Of a stretch of DNA of 61,381 nt, positions 37,155 through 45,722 are shown one piece after another; positions within the stretch are counted from its first letter, which is position 1, and each line of letters opens with the position of its first letter. The notes under the pieces are model-generated. The model did not search any database. It saw only the letters and a program-made list of their open reading frames with translations, and had not been told where the DNA came from. Location of the stretch: positions 1 to 61,381 of the forward strand of contig JAIETA010000102.1 in NCBI GenBank assembly GCA_019745575.1, read 5' to 3'. The position numbers and the translations under genes were made by a program. The stretch comes from Reyranella sp. (GTDB lineage: Bacteria; Pseudomonadota; Alphaproteobacteria; Reyranellales; Reyranellaceae).

Positions 37155-37942
37155 CGGCCCTTGAAGACGGGGGCGCGCTTCTCGACGAAGGCGCGGGCCG
37201 CTTCCTTGTGGTCCTCGGTCTCGCCGGTGCGGATCATGCGCGCCGCCTCGCTGTCGAGCGCGGCGGCGAGCGTGCCCTCCTCCGCCACCTTCATGTTCTT
37301 CTTGACGTGCCACCACGCCACGCGCGGTCCGGCCGCCAGCTTCCGGGCGAAGGTCATGGTCTCGCTGTCGAGACTGGCGTCGTCGATCACGCGATTGGCG
37401 AGGCCGAGCTTCTCGATCTGCTCGGATCCCAGGATCTCGGCGGTGAAGTAGAGCTCGCGCGCCTTGGCCGTGCCGACCAGCTTGTGCAGGAAGTAGTGCG
37501 AGCCGAAGTCGCCGGAGAAGCCCACCTTGGCGAAGGCCGTCGTCATGCGTGCGCTCCTGCCGACAAAACGCATGTCGGCGGCCAGCGCGATCGAGAGGCC
37601 CGCGCCCGCCGCCACGCCGTTCACCATGGCGATGGTGGGCTTGCCCATCTCGTGCAGCAGCTCCGAGACGCGCATGCGCTCGCGGATGTCGTGGACCTTG
37701 TCTTCGTAGGTCTTCTCGTTGTCGCGGCCGGCCGCCATCGACTTGACGTCGCCGCCGGCACAGAACGCCTTGTCGCCGGCGCCGCGCACCACGACGCACC
37801 CGACATCGCGGCTGGCGGCGGCCTCTTCGAGCGCCTCGTCGAGTCCGCTCATCATCTCGCGGGTGAGCGCGTTCATCGCCTCGGCCCGGTTGAGGACGAT
37901 CTTCATCACGCCGTCTTCGACCGTCTTTATGACATGGGACAT
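37151..37942 (-). CDS. enoyl-CoA hydratase/isomerase family protein, PaaG-like
   Basis: Crotonase-fold enzyme of 263 aa acting on an acyl-CoA. AFCAGGDVKSM gives the oxyanion hole and GVAAGAGLSIALAADMR the second. In the active-site helix the segment AFAKVGFSGDFGSHYFL has Asp where PaaG-type isomerases have it and lacks the Glu of standard hydratases, while ARELYFT keeps a downstream Glu. An isomerase role is thus more likely than hydration. GGAGGAAG precedes the ATG. Divergent from another crotonase gene 117 bases away. Confidence 0.85.
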   Translation of the reverse strand: MSHVIKTVEDGVMKIVLNRAEAMNALTREMMSGLDEALEEAAASRDVGCVVVRGAGDKAFCAGGDVKSMAAGRDNEKTYEDKVHDIRERMRVSELLHEMGKPTIAMVNGVAAGAGLSIALAADMRFVGRSARMTTAFAKVGFSGDFGSHYFLHKLVGTAKARELYFTAEILGSEQIEKLGLANRVIDDASLDSETMTFARKLAAGPRVAWWHVKKNMKVAEEGTLAAALDSEAARMIRTGETEDHKEAARAFVEKRAPVFKGR

Positions 37943-38059
37943 CCGCTTCCTCCGGGATTGCGATTGGCACGGGTTGCGGCGAATGTTTCCCAAACAAGGC
38001 AGCCGCGCAACGACATTCCGTCTTGCTGAGCGGAACGGCCACGGAGGAGTCTCGCGACC

Positions 38060-38908
38060 ATGGAATACCAGACCCTGCTGACCGATCTGTCGGGCGGCGT
38101 CATGACCGTGACGCTCAACCGGCCCGACAAACTCAACGCGTTCAACCCGACGATGAGCCGCGAACTCATCGACTTCTTCCAGCGCGTCAATACCATGGAC
38201 GAGGTGCGCGCCATCGTCGTCACGGGCGCCGGCCGCGCCTTCTGCGCCGGCGCCGACATCTCCGGCGGCAGCGGCGCTTTCCAGGTCTGGAACGACGGCA
38301 ACAAGCCCGAGAAGCGCGAGGCCAGCGATTCGATCACGCTCGCCATCTACAATTGCCTGAAGCCGATCGTGGCGGCGATCAACGGTGCGGCCGTCGGCGT
38401 CGGCATCACCATGTGCCTGCCGATGGACATCCGCATGATCTCCAGTTCGGGCAAGGTGGGCTTCGTCTTCAACCGCCGCGGCATGGCAATGGAAGCCGGG
38501 TCCTGCTGGTTCCTGCCACGGCTGGTCGGCATGCAGCAGGCCCAGGAATGGGTGATGACGGCCGAGCTGTTCGGCGCCGACGAGGCACTGAAGGGCGGCC
38601 TGGTCCGCTCCGTCCATGCCCCCGACGAGCTGCTGCCCGCGGCGCAGGCGCTGGCCGCGAAGTTCGCCGCCAGCACTTCCTCGGCGGTGGCGGCCGCGGT
38701 CAACCGCCGGCTGATGTGGAGCATGTGGGGCGCCCGGGATCCGCTCGACGCCGTCACGCTCGACCTGCAGTGCGTCGGCCATCTGGCCGCCGGCGCCGAT
38801 GCCCAGGAAGGCGTAAAATCGTTCTTCGAGAAGCGTGCCCCGGTCTTTCCGTTGAAGCCCAGCAGGGATATGCCGCCGTTCGGCCCTTGGACGGCCGGCG
38901 GCCGCTAA
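38060..38908 (+). CDS. enoyl-CoA hydratase/isomerase family protein
   Basis: Crotonase-fold protein of 282 aa. It shows AFCAGADISGG (first oxyanion loop), NGAAVGVGITMCLPMDIRM (second loop) and NRRGMAMEAGSCWFLPRLVG, where a Glu sits at the position of the PaaG Asp. The C-terminal EKRAPVFPLKPS is the usual trimer-contact end with an extra short tail. Substrate unknown. Its stop codon overlaps the stop of the convergent GNAT gene. Confidence 0.88.
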   Translation: MEYQTLLTDLSGGVMTVTLNRPDKLNAFNPTMSRELIDFFQRVNTMDEVRAIVVTGAGRAFCAGADISGGSGAFQVWNDGNKPEKREASDSITLAIYNCLKPIVAAINGAAVGVGITMCLPMDIRMISSSGKVGFVFNRRGMAMEAGSCWFLPRLVGMQQAQEWVMTAELFGADEALKGGLVRSVHAPDELLPAAQALAAKFAASTSSAVAAAVNRRLMWSMWGARDPLDAVTLDLQCVGHLAAGADAQEGVKSFFEKRAPVFPLKPSRDMPPFGPWTAGGR

Positions 38909-39330
38909 TCGAGCCGCCTCACATACATGGCGAAGGACTCGGCTGTTGTGTCGAGCGAAGCGTAGAGGCCTTTGGCCGCGACGTTGTCCGGCTCGGTGCC
39001 GACCCACATCTCCTCGCAGCCGAACTCGCGGCCGAGCGCCAGCATCGCCGCCAGCATGCGCCGCGCAATGCCCTGCCGCTGCCGGGCCGGCGTGACCGCA
39101 ACCTCGTCGATGTAGAGTTCGGTCGGCCGGCCATCGGGGTGCCGATGCACGACGGCCGCGACCTGGCCCACGACCTCGCCATCGGCTATCGCTACCACCA
39201 GGAGATGCCCCGGCGTGGCGAGATAGTGGGCGAGTTGGCGGCGCTCGACGGGATGGTCGAAGACCTCCGCGGCGACGCGCGCGAACAGGTCCTCGTCGCC
39301 GGGGCCGACTGGGCGGATTTCAACGGTCAT
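38905..39330 (-). CDS. GNAT family N-acetyltransferase
   Basis: Acetyltransferase of 141 aa. The acetyl-CoA-binding core is ELYIDEVAVTPARQRQGIARRMLA, with the Q-R-Q-G-I-A pyrophosphate loop. The later region GCEEMWVGTEPDNVAAKGLYASL completes the GNAT fold. Start at 39330 overlaps the TetR gene stop (ATGA), so it is cotranscribed with the regulator. It may modify a compound related to the P450 pathway or the regulator's ligand, but that is speculation. Confidence 0.85.
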   Translation of the reverse strand: MTVEIRPVGPGDEDLFARVAAEVFDHPVERRQLAHYLATPGHLLVVAIADGEVVGQVAAVVHRHPDGRPTELYIDEVAVTPARQRQGIARRMLAAMLALGREFGCEEMWVGTEPDNVAAKGLYASLDTTAESFAMYVRRLD

Positions 39331-39860
39331 TTCAGGGCCGCGACAATGGCATGCCCGATCGCGGCTGGCGACCTGCGGCCGGGCCGGTACCAGGTCGGCG
39401 TCCAGTTGAGGGCACCCAGCAGTTGCAGGCGCCACAGGGTGCGGTCGGTGGTGGCGGGCAGCGGCAGCGCCGCCACCAGGTCGACGAAGCGCCGTTCGTA
39501 GCCGTCGCGCAGCGCCACCAGCCGGCGGCGCAGCGGCCGGTCGAGGCGGCCGAGGTCGGCGGTCATGACCGCGGCGTGGGCCCTGTCGGCCAGCAGCGAC
39601 TCGAGATGGGCGACGCAGGCGGCCTCCAGCCGGGTCCAGGGTGAGCGCGCCCGGGCAACCGCGGCATCGACGGCCGCGGCGATCTCGGCCACGCCCATTT
39701 CGTAAACCGCGGCGATCAACTCGTTTTTCGACGGAAAGTGATAGTACATCGAGCCGGCCAGCATGCCGGCCTCGCCAGCGATGTCGCGCATCGACGTCGC
39801 CTCGAAGCCGCCCTTGGCGAAGAGACGGGCCGACACGGCCAGGAGATCCTCACGGGACAT
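39327..39860 (-). CDS. TetR family transcriptional regulator
   Basis: DNA-binding regulator of 177 aa. The N-terminal helix-turn-helix reads FEATSMRDIAGEAGMLAGSMYYHFPSKNELI, the standard TetR pattern. A variable C-terminal ligand domain follows. The ATG at 39860 is chosen; an upstream TTG lies within the palindrome. Divergent from the P450 operon, with a perfect 18-base palindrome in the 58-base gap, so it very likely represses both its own gene and the P450 gene. Confidence 0.88.
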   Translation of the reverse strand: MSREDLLAVSARLFAKGGFEATSMRDIAGEAGMLAGSMYYHFPSKNELIAAVYEMGVAEIAAAVDAAVARARSPWTRLEAACVAHLESLLADRAHAAVMTADLGRLDRPLRRRLVALRDGYERRFVDLVAALPLPATTDRTLWRLQLLGALNWTPTWYRPGRRSPAAIGHAIVAALK

Positions 39861-39874
39861 GGCCCATTCTATCA

Positions 39875-39892
39875 ACCAAACACTTGTTTGGT
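39875..39892. promoter_or_regulatory. predicted TetR operator
   Basis: ACCAAACA and TGTTTGGT form a perfect palindrome with a CT centre, 18 bases in all. It is 15 bases upstream of the TetR ATG and 27 bases before the P450 ATG, so a bound dimer would block both promoters. Confidence 0.75.
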
Positions 39893-39918
39893 AAGCCGCC
39901 GGGCGCTAGCCTTGACCC

Positions 39919-41142
39919 ATGACCTACACCTTCGACCTCGGCAATCCCGCCACCAACGCCGACCCCTTCCCCGAGTTTGCCCGCCTGCGCGCCGATGACC
40001 CGGTGCACTGGTCGCCGGCGATGAAGGCTTGGATCGTCACGCGCTATGCCGACGTGAAGCAGGTGGCGCTGAACAACCGGCAGATCTCGGCCGACCGGCT
40101 GACGCCTTTCTTCAAGAGCAATCCCGAGTACCAGAAGGGCACGATCGAAAGCCTGGTGCGCTACCTCAATCACTGGATGGTGTTCCGCGACCCGCCGGAC
40201 CACACCCGCCTGCGCCGCCTGTTCAACAAGGCTTTTACGCCGACCTCGGTCGAGAACCTCAGGGCCAATGTCGAGGACATCGTCGCCCACCTGATCGACG
40301 GCATGCGGGCCAAGGCGGCGCGCGGCGAGACCGTCGACTACATCGCCGACTTCGCCTATCCGCTGCCCGCCTCGGTCATCATGGACCTGCTGGGCGTGCC
40401 GCGCGCCGATCTGGAACGCGTAAAGCACTGGTCGGACGACATCGCGCTGTTCATCGGCTCCGCCCAGGTGGCCGGCAACAAGTACCTGCGCGCCGAGGCC
40501 GGCGCCCGGGCGATGGCCGACTATTTCCGCGCCCTGGTCGAGGACCGCACCGCGCGGCCGCGCGACGACATGATCAGCCAGCTCGTGCTTGCCCGCGACG
40601 ATCGCGACGCGCTCAGCACCGACGAGATCATCGGCACCTGCATCCTGCTGCTGTTCGCGGGCCATGAGACCACAACCAACCTGATCGGCAACGGCTTCCT
40701 TTATTCGATGAAGCACCGCGCGCAATGGGAGCGCCTGGTGGCCGACCCGTCGCTCGCCGCCACGGCGGTCGAGGAGTTCCTGCGCTACGACGGCCCGTCG
40801 GGCGCGCTGGCGCGCGTCGCCTCGGCCGACCTCGAGATGGCCGGCAAGACCATCCGCGAGGGCCAGCGCGTCTTCGCTTTCGTGAACGCCGCCAACCGCG
40901 ATCCCGAGGCGTTCGAGGAGGCCGAGCGTTTCGACATCGGCCGGGCGCAGAACCCGCATCTCACCTTCGGCCACGGCATCCACTTCTGCCTGGGCGCGCC
41001 GCTCGCCCGCCTGGAGGCACAGATCGCCGCGACCCGGCTCGCGGAACGGCTGCCCCACATCCGGCTTTCCGGCGGCGAACCGGAGTGGCACGATTCGCTG
41101 ATCCTGCGCGGCGTCAAGCGGCTGCCGGTGCAGCTCGGCTAG
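39919..41142 (+). CDS. cytochrome P450
   Basis: Soluble class I bacterial P450 of 407 aa. The heme-thiolate loop FGHGIHFCLG carries the Cys ligand, AGHETTTN is the oxygen-activating I-helix motif, and EEFLRYD gives the ExxR-type motif. FRDPPDHTRLRRL marks the C-helix. It needs a ferredoxin and reductase that are not encoded beside it. First gene of an operon with a thiolase and a quinone oxidoreductase, under the predicted TetR operator. The context points to oxidation of a terpenoid, steroid or fatty side chain later cut by beta-oxidation. Confidence 0.93.
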   Translation: MTYTFDLGNPATNADPFPEFARLRADDPVHWSPAMKAWIVTRYADVKQVALNNRQISADRLTPFFKSNPEYQKGTIESLVRYLNHWMVFRDPPDHTRLRRLFNKAFTPTSVENLRANVEDIVAHLIDGMRAKAARGETVDYIADFAYPLPASVIMDLLGVPRADLERVKHWSDDIALFIGSAQVAGNKYLRAEAGARAMADYFRALVEDRTARPRDDMISQLVLARDDRDALSTDEIIGTCILLLFAGHETTTNLIGNGFLYSMKHRAQWERLVADPSLAATAVEEFLRYDGPSGALARVASADLEMAGKTIREGQRVFAFVNAANRDPEAFEEAERFDIGRAQNPHLTFGHGIHFCLGAPLARLEAQIAATRLAERLPHIRLSGGEPEWHDSLILRGVKRLPVQLG

Positions 41143-41155
41143 GGAGACGACAGAC

Positions 41156-42358
41156 ATGGCCTCTGGCATTCGCGACAAGGTCGCCATCCTCGGCATGGGT
41201 TGTACCCGGTTCGGCGAGCACTGGGACAAGGGTGCCGAGGAGCTGATGGTCGCGGCCTTCGAGGAGGCGATCGTCGACGCCGGCATCGAACGCCGCCAGG
41301 TCGACGCCGCCTGGCTATCGACCTGCCTCGACGAGGTCCATGTCGGCAAGTCGGGCCTGCCGCTGTCCGAGACCCTGCGCTTCGACTACATCCCGGTGAG
41401 CCGCGTCGAGAACTACTGCGCCTCCGGCTCCGACGCCTTCCGTTCGGCCGTCTACGCCGTGGCGGCCGGCGCCTGCGACATCGCGCTGGCGCTGGGCGTC
41501 GAGAAGCTGAAGGACACCGGCTTCGGCGGGCTGCCCGGCCTCAACGCCGGCACCTCGGCGCCACTGTGGTGGTCGAACCTCACGGCACCCGGCAGCTTTG
41601 CCCAGCTTGCCTCGGCCTATCGCGCCAAGCACGGCGTCAGCCGCGACGAGCTGAAGCGCGCCATGGCGCACATCTCCGTGAAGAGCCATGCCAACGGGGT
41701 GAAGAACCCCAAGGCGCACCTTCAGCGCGCCATCACCGAGGCCGACGTGCTGAACGCGCCGCTGATTGCCGATCCGCTCGGCCTCTACGACTGCTGCGGC
41801 GTCAGCGACGGTGCGGCGGCGGCCATCGTGACCACGCCGGAGATCGCCCGCAGCCTCGGCAAGAAGGACATCGTCTCGGTCAAGGCGTTGCAGATCGCCG
41901 GCTCCAACGGCGTCGAGGAACAGTACAACACGTGGGACGGCAGCTACTTCGCCACGGCCCGGGTCGCCGCCACACGCGCCTACCGCGAGGCCGGCATCGA
42001 GCGCCCGCGCGAGCAGCTCAGCCTCGTGGAATGCCACGACTGCTTCTCCGTCACCGAACTCGTGACGCTGGAGGACCTCCACATCTCGCCCGAGGGCGGC
42101 GCCGTGAAGGACGTGCTCGACGGCTTCTACGACGGCGACGGCAAGATCCCCTGCCAGATCGACGGCGGCTTGAAATGCTTCGGCCACCCGATCGGTGCCT
42201 CGGGCATTCGCATGATCTACGAGATGTACCTGCAACTGCAGGGCCGCGCCGGTGCCCGCCAGCGCCCCGACGTGCGGCTGGGCCTCACGCACAATCTCGG
42301 CGGCTTTCCGGCGCGCAACGTCTGCTCCGTGGCCATCGTCGGCGCGCTCGGCGCCTAA
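41156..42358 (+). CDS. SCP2/SCPx-type thiolase (acetyl-CoA acetyltransferase family)
   Basis: Thiolase-fold protein of 400 aa. The nucleophile Cys is in NYCASGSDAFR, with HDCFSVTELV and FGHPIGASG carrying the catalytic His residues. This pattern is that of the SCPx-like branch that cleaves branched or steroid side-chain 3-ketoacyl-CoAs rather than FadA. It lies 13 bases after the P450 gene, which supports a role in degrading the P450 product after CoA activation. Confidence 0.88.
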   Translation: MASGIRDKVAILGMGCTRFGEHWDKGAEELMVAAFEEAIVDAGIERRQVDAAWLSTCLDEVHVGKSGLPLSETLRFDYIPVSRVENYCASGSDAFRSAVYAVAAGACDIALALGVEKLKDTGFGGLPGLNAGTSAPLWWSNLTAPGSFAQLASAYRAKHGVSRDELKRAMAHISVKSHANGVKNPKAHLQRAITEADVLNAPLIADPLGLYDCCGVSDGAAAAIVTTPEIARSLGKKDIVSVKALQIAGSNGVEEQYNTWDGSYFATARVAATRAYREAGIERPREQLSLVECHDCFSVTELVTLEDLHISPEGGAVKDVLDGFYDGDGKIPCQIDGGLKCFGHPIGASGIRMIYEMYLQLQGRAGARQRPDVRLGLTHNLGGFPARNVCSVAIVGALGA

Positions 42359-42372
42359 AAGGGGCTTGCGCG

Positions 42373-43380
42373 ATGAAGGCGATGATCTGCCATCGGTGGG
42401 GCGGGCCCGAAGACCTGCGACTCGAGACGGTTGCGCCATCGCCGCTCAAGCCCGGTCAGGTGCGCATTCGGGTACGCGCGGCGGGCGTCAGCTTCGCCAC
42501 CACGCTGGTGATCGCCGGCAAGTACCAGCGCCGGCCGCCCTTCCCGTTCGCGCCGGGCACCGAGGCGACCGGAATCGTGACCGAGGCCGACCCGGCCTGC
42601 CAGCGACTCAAGGTGGGTGACGAGGTCGTGGCGGTGCTCGACTGGGGCGGTCTCGCCGAGGAAGTCGTGGCGCACGAAGTCAATGTCTTCCCCAAGCCGA
42701 AGAACCTGGGCTTCGTCGAGGCGATCCAGCTCGCCATCTCCTACCCGACATCGGCCGGCGCCCTCACCTGGCCGATGGCGCTCGATGTCCGGCCGGGCCA
42801 CACGCTGCTGGTGCATGCCGCGGCCGGCGGCGTCGGCATGGCGGCCGTCGAGATCGGCAAGATCCTGGGCGCCACGGTGATCGCCACCGCCGGCGGCGCC
42901 CGCAAGACGGCCTTCGCCCGGGCGCACGGCGCCGATCACGTGGTCGACTACACCGCCGGCGATTTCCGCGAGGAGGTGCTGAAGCTGACCGACGGCCGCG
43001 GCGTCGACCGCGTCTACGATCCGGTCGGCGGCGAGGTCTTCGCCCAGTCGTTGCGCTGCATGGCGGTGGAAGGCCGGATTTGCCCGATCGGCTTCGCCGG
43101 CGGCACGATCCCGCAGATCCCGGCCAACATCCTGCTGGTCAAGAGCATCGCCGTGATGGGCTTCAACTACGGCTACTACGTCGGGTGGAGTCCGCACGAC
43201 GCCCGCTTCGAGCAGGCCGACCGGACCTTCGCCCTGATGGAGCGCATCCGCGGCTGGTGCGAGGCCGGCCTCTGCCGCCCCCACGTCGACCGCACGTTCA
43301 GGCTCGACCAAGCGGCCGACGCGATGCGCGCCCTGCTGGAGCGTAGCGTCACCGGCCGCGTGGCGATCGTGATGACATGA
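42373..43380 (+). CDS. NADPH:quinone oxidoreductase family protein
   Basis: Medium-chain dehydrogenase/reductase of 335 aa without zinc-binding cysteine motifs. The cofactor motif AAAGGVGMAAVEIGK is that of quinone oxidoreductases and enoyl reductases, and the N-terminus MKAMICHRWGGPEDL is typical. It may reduce an alpha,beta-unsaturated carbonyl or CoA ester in the P450 pathway. Third gene of the operon, 14 bases after the thiolase. The frame is open upstream through the thiolase but the ATG at 42373 is the natural start. Confidence 0.88.
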   Translation: MKAMICHRWGGPEDLRLETVAPSPLKPGQVRIRVRAAGVSFATTLVIAGKYQRRPPFPFAPGTEATGIVTEADPACQRLKVGDEVVAVLDWGGLAEEVVAHEVNVFPKPKNLGFVEAIQLAISYPTSAGALTWPMALDVRPGHTLLVHAAAGGVGMAAVEIGKILGATVIATAGGARKTAFARAHGADHVVDYTAGDFREEVLKLTDGRGVDRVYDPVGGEVFAQSLRCMAVEGRICPIGFAGGTIPQIPANILLVKSIAVMGFNYGYYVGWSPHDARFEQADRTFALMERIRGWCEAGLCRPHVDRTFRLDQAADAMRALLERSVTGRVAIVMT

Positions 43381-43392
43381 CGATTCAGGTCT

Positions 43393-44229
43393 CTACGATC
43401 CTATTGACCCAGCGGGTTTGCCCCTACCGCTCGGCAGATCACTGAAATCCATGCAGGAATTCTTGACGTACCGAGGCAGCCTGTTGACGTAGAGGTCGTA
43501 GGCAATGGCCTCCGCAAGTATCGTCGCAGCGGTGTCGATCTCGGCGCGCAATGCCGCCGCTCGCCCCGCAGCCATCTGCACGAAGTCCTGTCGTTCACTG
43601 CAGTAACTCCAAGCCGCCTTGTGGATCATTTCCTTGCGATCGGGAGATTGGACCTGCGCCATGACAAGTACCACGATTCCGATCTTCGGATTGACTTCAC
43701 GCGGATGAGAGATACCCACTCGATACTCGAGAGCTATGACATGACCGACGGGCGCCCCAGCAGAATCTTGCAGCGGTGCACTTGCAGCTCCCGTCGTGAC
43801 GCCGACGATCTCCACAGGGCCGCTCGCCTTTGAACTGGCAAGCCGCGAACGCAACAACTCGCCGAAATCGGTCTCTTGCATTGCAATCCGCAAACTCGCG
43901 CGCGCATCGTCAACAACTAACTCTGGTTGCGCCTCAGCGGCACCCTTCGCGGTTCCGATCGCCGCCCCAACCGGCATAAGCAGCAATCCGAGCATGGTGC
44001 TTCCGCCAGCCATTACCCTCGCTCCCTGGGCGGCACCGCGCCGGGCGCCTTCGTCGCTACCTCGCGCGGCGATGGTCGACGTGTCGGACTGCTTGAGGCC
44101 TGATACGTCTACGGAAATCGACCGAATCGACGACCGCATGTCATTTGGGATCGGCTTAACGGCCGGTTCGCTACAGGCCGTCAACAGTCCGACAGCGCCG
44201 ACGATGCCGGCAAGACGCGCAACCCCCAT
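43393..44229 (-). CDS. lipoprotein of unknown function in AT-richer DNA
   Basis: Predicted outer-surface or periplasmic lipoprotein, 278 aa. The signal MGVARLAGIVGAVGLLTAC has a clean lipobox. A glycine/alanine-rich hydrophobic stretch around residues 85-115 (MLGLLLMPVGAAIGTAKGA) could insert in a membrane. The start at 44229 is chosen over the longer frame because GGGGGAG precedes it and the lipobox follows. I recognise no domain. Codon use and base composition differ visibly from neighbours, with many A/T-ending codons, suggesting foreign origin. Confidence 0.7.
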   Translation of the reverse strand: MGVARLAGIVGAVGLLTACSEPAVKPIPNDMRSSIRSISVDVSGLKQSDTSTIAARGSDEGARRGAAQGARVMAGGSTMLGLLLMPVGAAIGTAKGAAEAQPELVVDDARASLRIAMQETDFGELLRSRLASSKASGPVEIVGVTTGAASAPLQDSAGAPVGHVIALEYRVGISHPREVNPKIGIVVLVMAQVQSPDRKEMIHKAAWSYCSERQDFVQMAAGRAAALRAEIDTAATILAEAIAYDLYVNRLPRYVKNSCMDFSDLPSGRGKPAGSIGS

Positions 44230-44333
44230 TCGATTTCTCCCCCTTGTCTTGCAACTAAGGTCGAGAAAACGCGAGGCTTTGTCAACGCGCACAAGTGCGT
44301 GGTCTTACAACCTCTCCTGCGCGGTGCCTGGGG

Positions 44334-44690
44334 CTACTTTTTCTTCAGCGGACCCTCGAACAGGCAGTAGCCGTCGAGCATGATCTTGGGATCGTTGTCC
44401 TGGAGGGAGCCCACGACATCGATGGTGTTGTTGTTGCCGACGATGGCCTTGGTCTTGAATTTCTTGTCGGCGCCCATCGACACGTTGAAGAAGCGCTGCG
44501 GACGGCCTTCCTGCTGGAAGAGACCCTTCACCTCGTTGCCTGCCGTGGTGATGTCGATCGTCATCTTGTAGGTCGGACACTTGCCCGAGCCGACGCCATA
44601 GCCTGTCCAGGTATAGGCGGGCCCGTCCGCCAGGGCCGTGCCCGCGAGCAGAACGGACGCCAGAGTTCCCGCAGCGATTGCTTTCAACAT
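44334..44690 (-). CDS. small exported protein of unknown function
   Basis: Secreted protein of 118 aa. The signal peptide ends in AGTALA before DGPAYTWTGYGVGSGKCPTYK. The mature part has two cysteines (in GKCPTYK and DGYCLFEG) that could form a disulfide, and beta-rich character. GGGAGAAAG lies before the ATG at 44690. No family recognised. It sits alone between the lipoprotein and a crotonase gene, all on the minus strand but with wide gaps. Confidence 0.65.
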   Translation of the reverse strand: MLKAIAAGTLASVLLAGTALADGPAYTWTGYGVGSGKCPTYKMTIDITTAGNEVKGLFQQEGRPQRFFNVSMGADKKFKTKAIVGNNNTIDVVGSLQDNDPKIMLDGYCLFEGPLKKK

Positions 44691-44837
44691 CGATTCTTTC
44701 TCCCTGAGAAAACGCCCGACTCGCGAGGTGCGGCACGCCGCTTTTTTGGGTCCCACCGGGCGCCTGCCCCCCCACGAACCGCGTCAATATTGGGGACAAA
44801 ATTGCCAATTTGAAGGCGCTGTGGGCAACTTTTCGCG

Positions 44838-45668
44838 TCAACGGCCCTTGAAGACAGGCTCGCGCTTTTCCAGGAAAGCCCTGATGCCCTCCTTCATGTC
44901 CTCGGTCTGCATCAGCGGCAGCAGCTGCAGGAACACATGGTGGACATGCTCGTTGAACGGCTCGTTCCAGGCCATGCGCATCATCCGCTTGGCGGCCTGG
45001 ATGGCCAGCGGGGCGTTGGCGGCGATTTCCAGGGCCAGCTCGCGGGCGGCGCCCATCACCTCGGCGTCCGGCACGACCCGGTTCACCAGCCCGATTTCCA
45101 GGGACTGGGCCGCCGACAGCGTCCGGCCGGTGAATATGAGTTCGGCGGCCTTGGCCCAGCCCAGCATTCGCGGCAGGTACCAGGTGCCACCCGATTCGGG
45201 CAGCACGCCGCGCTTGGCATAGGACGCCGCGAGCTTGGCCGATTGCGCCATAACCCGGATGTCGGCACCCAGCGCAAGATCCAGCCCGTAGCCCGCCGCC
45301 GAGCCGTTCAGCGCGGCGATCACCGGCTTGTCCATGGCGTGCAGGACCGGCGGCGGCGTGTTGCGCAGGTCGATGTTGGTCGGCGTCGCCCCGGAGCCGA
45401 CGCTGAGATTGTCCGTGCCCTTGGATTGCGCCTCGAGGTTGAGGCCGGCGCAGAAGGCCCGGCCGGTGCCGGTCAGGATCACGACCCGCACCGCAGGATC
45501 CTCGTTGGCCCGCACCAGCGCGTCGGCGAGCTGCTTCAGCATCGGCCCCGAGATGGTGTTCATGCGCTGCGGAGCGTTCAGCGTCACGGTCGCGACCGGG
45601 CCGTCGACGCCGTAGAGCAGCTCGTTGGGCGATACCGGCGCTGTGGGCTGGACCGCAAACTGGCTCAT
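44838..45668 (-). CDS. enoyl-CoA hydratase/isomerase family protein
   Basis: Crotonase-fold enzyme of 276 aa. AFCAGLNLEAQ and NGSAAGYGLDLALGADIRV are the oxyanion loops, and SYAKRGVLPESGGTWYLPRMLG has Glu at the position of the PaaG Asp, followed by AAELIFTG. The C-terminus EKREPVFKGR is standard. Good site GGGAGGAAAC before the ATG. Divergent from the threonine aldolase gene. Acyl-CoA substrate not predictable. Confidence 0.9.
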   Translation of the reverse strand: MSQFAVQPTAPVSPNELLYGVDGPVATVTLNAPQRMNTISGPMLKQLADALVRANEDPAVRVVILTGTGRAFCAGLNLEAQSKGTDNLSVGSGATPTNIDLRNTPPPVLHAMDKPVIAALNGSAAGYGLDLALGADIRVMAQSAKLAASYAKRGVLPESGGTWYLPRMLGWAKAAELIFTGRTLSAAQSLEIGLVNRVVPDAEVMGAARELALEIAANAPLAIQAAKRMMRMAWNEPFNEHVHHVFLQLLPLMQTEDMKEGIRAFLEKREPVFKGR

Positions 45669-45722
45669 GTTTCCTCCCTCTGCCTGATGCGGCTATGGTG
45701 GCGCAGGAGAACCCGCCACGCC

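Noticed and set aside
35400..38042. Minus-strand open frame of 880 codons
   Set aside because: Runs through the VOC, permease and crotonase genes in the wrong frame; low-complexity Arg/Gly-rich translation.
44730..44750. Terminator-like hairpin with a T-run (GCGG...CCGC then six T)
   Set aside because: It reads as a terminator only on the plus strand, where no gene ends, and the stem is four or five bases.
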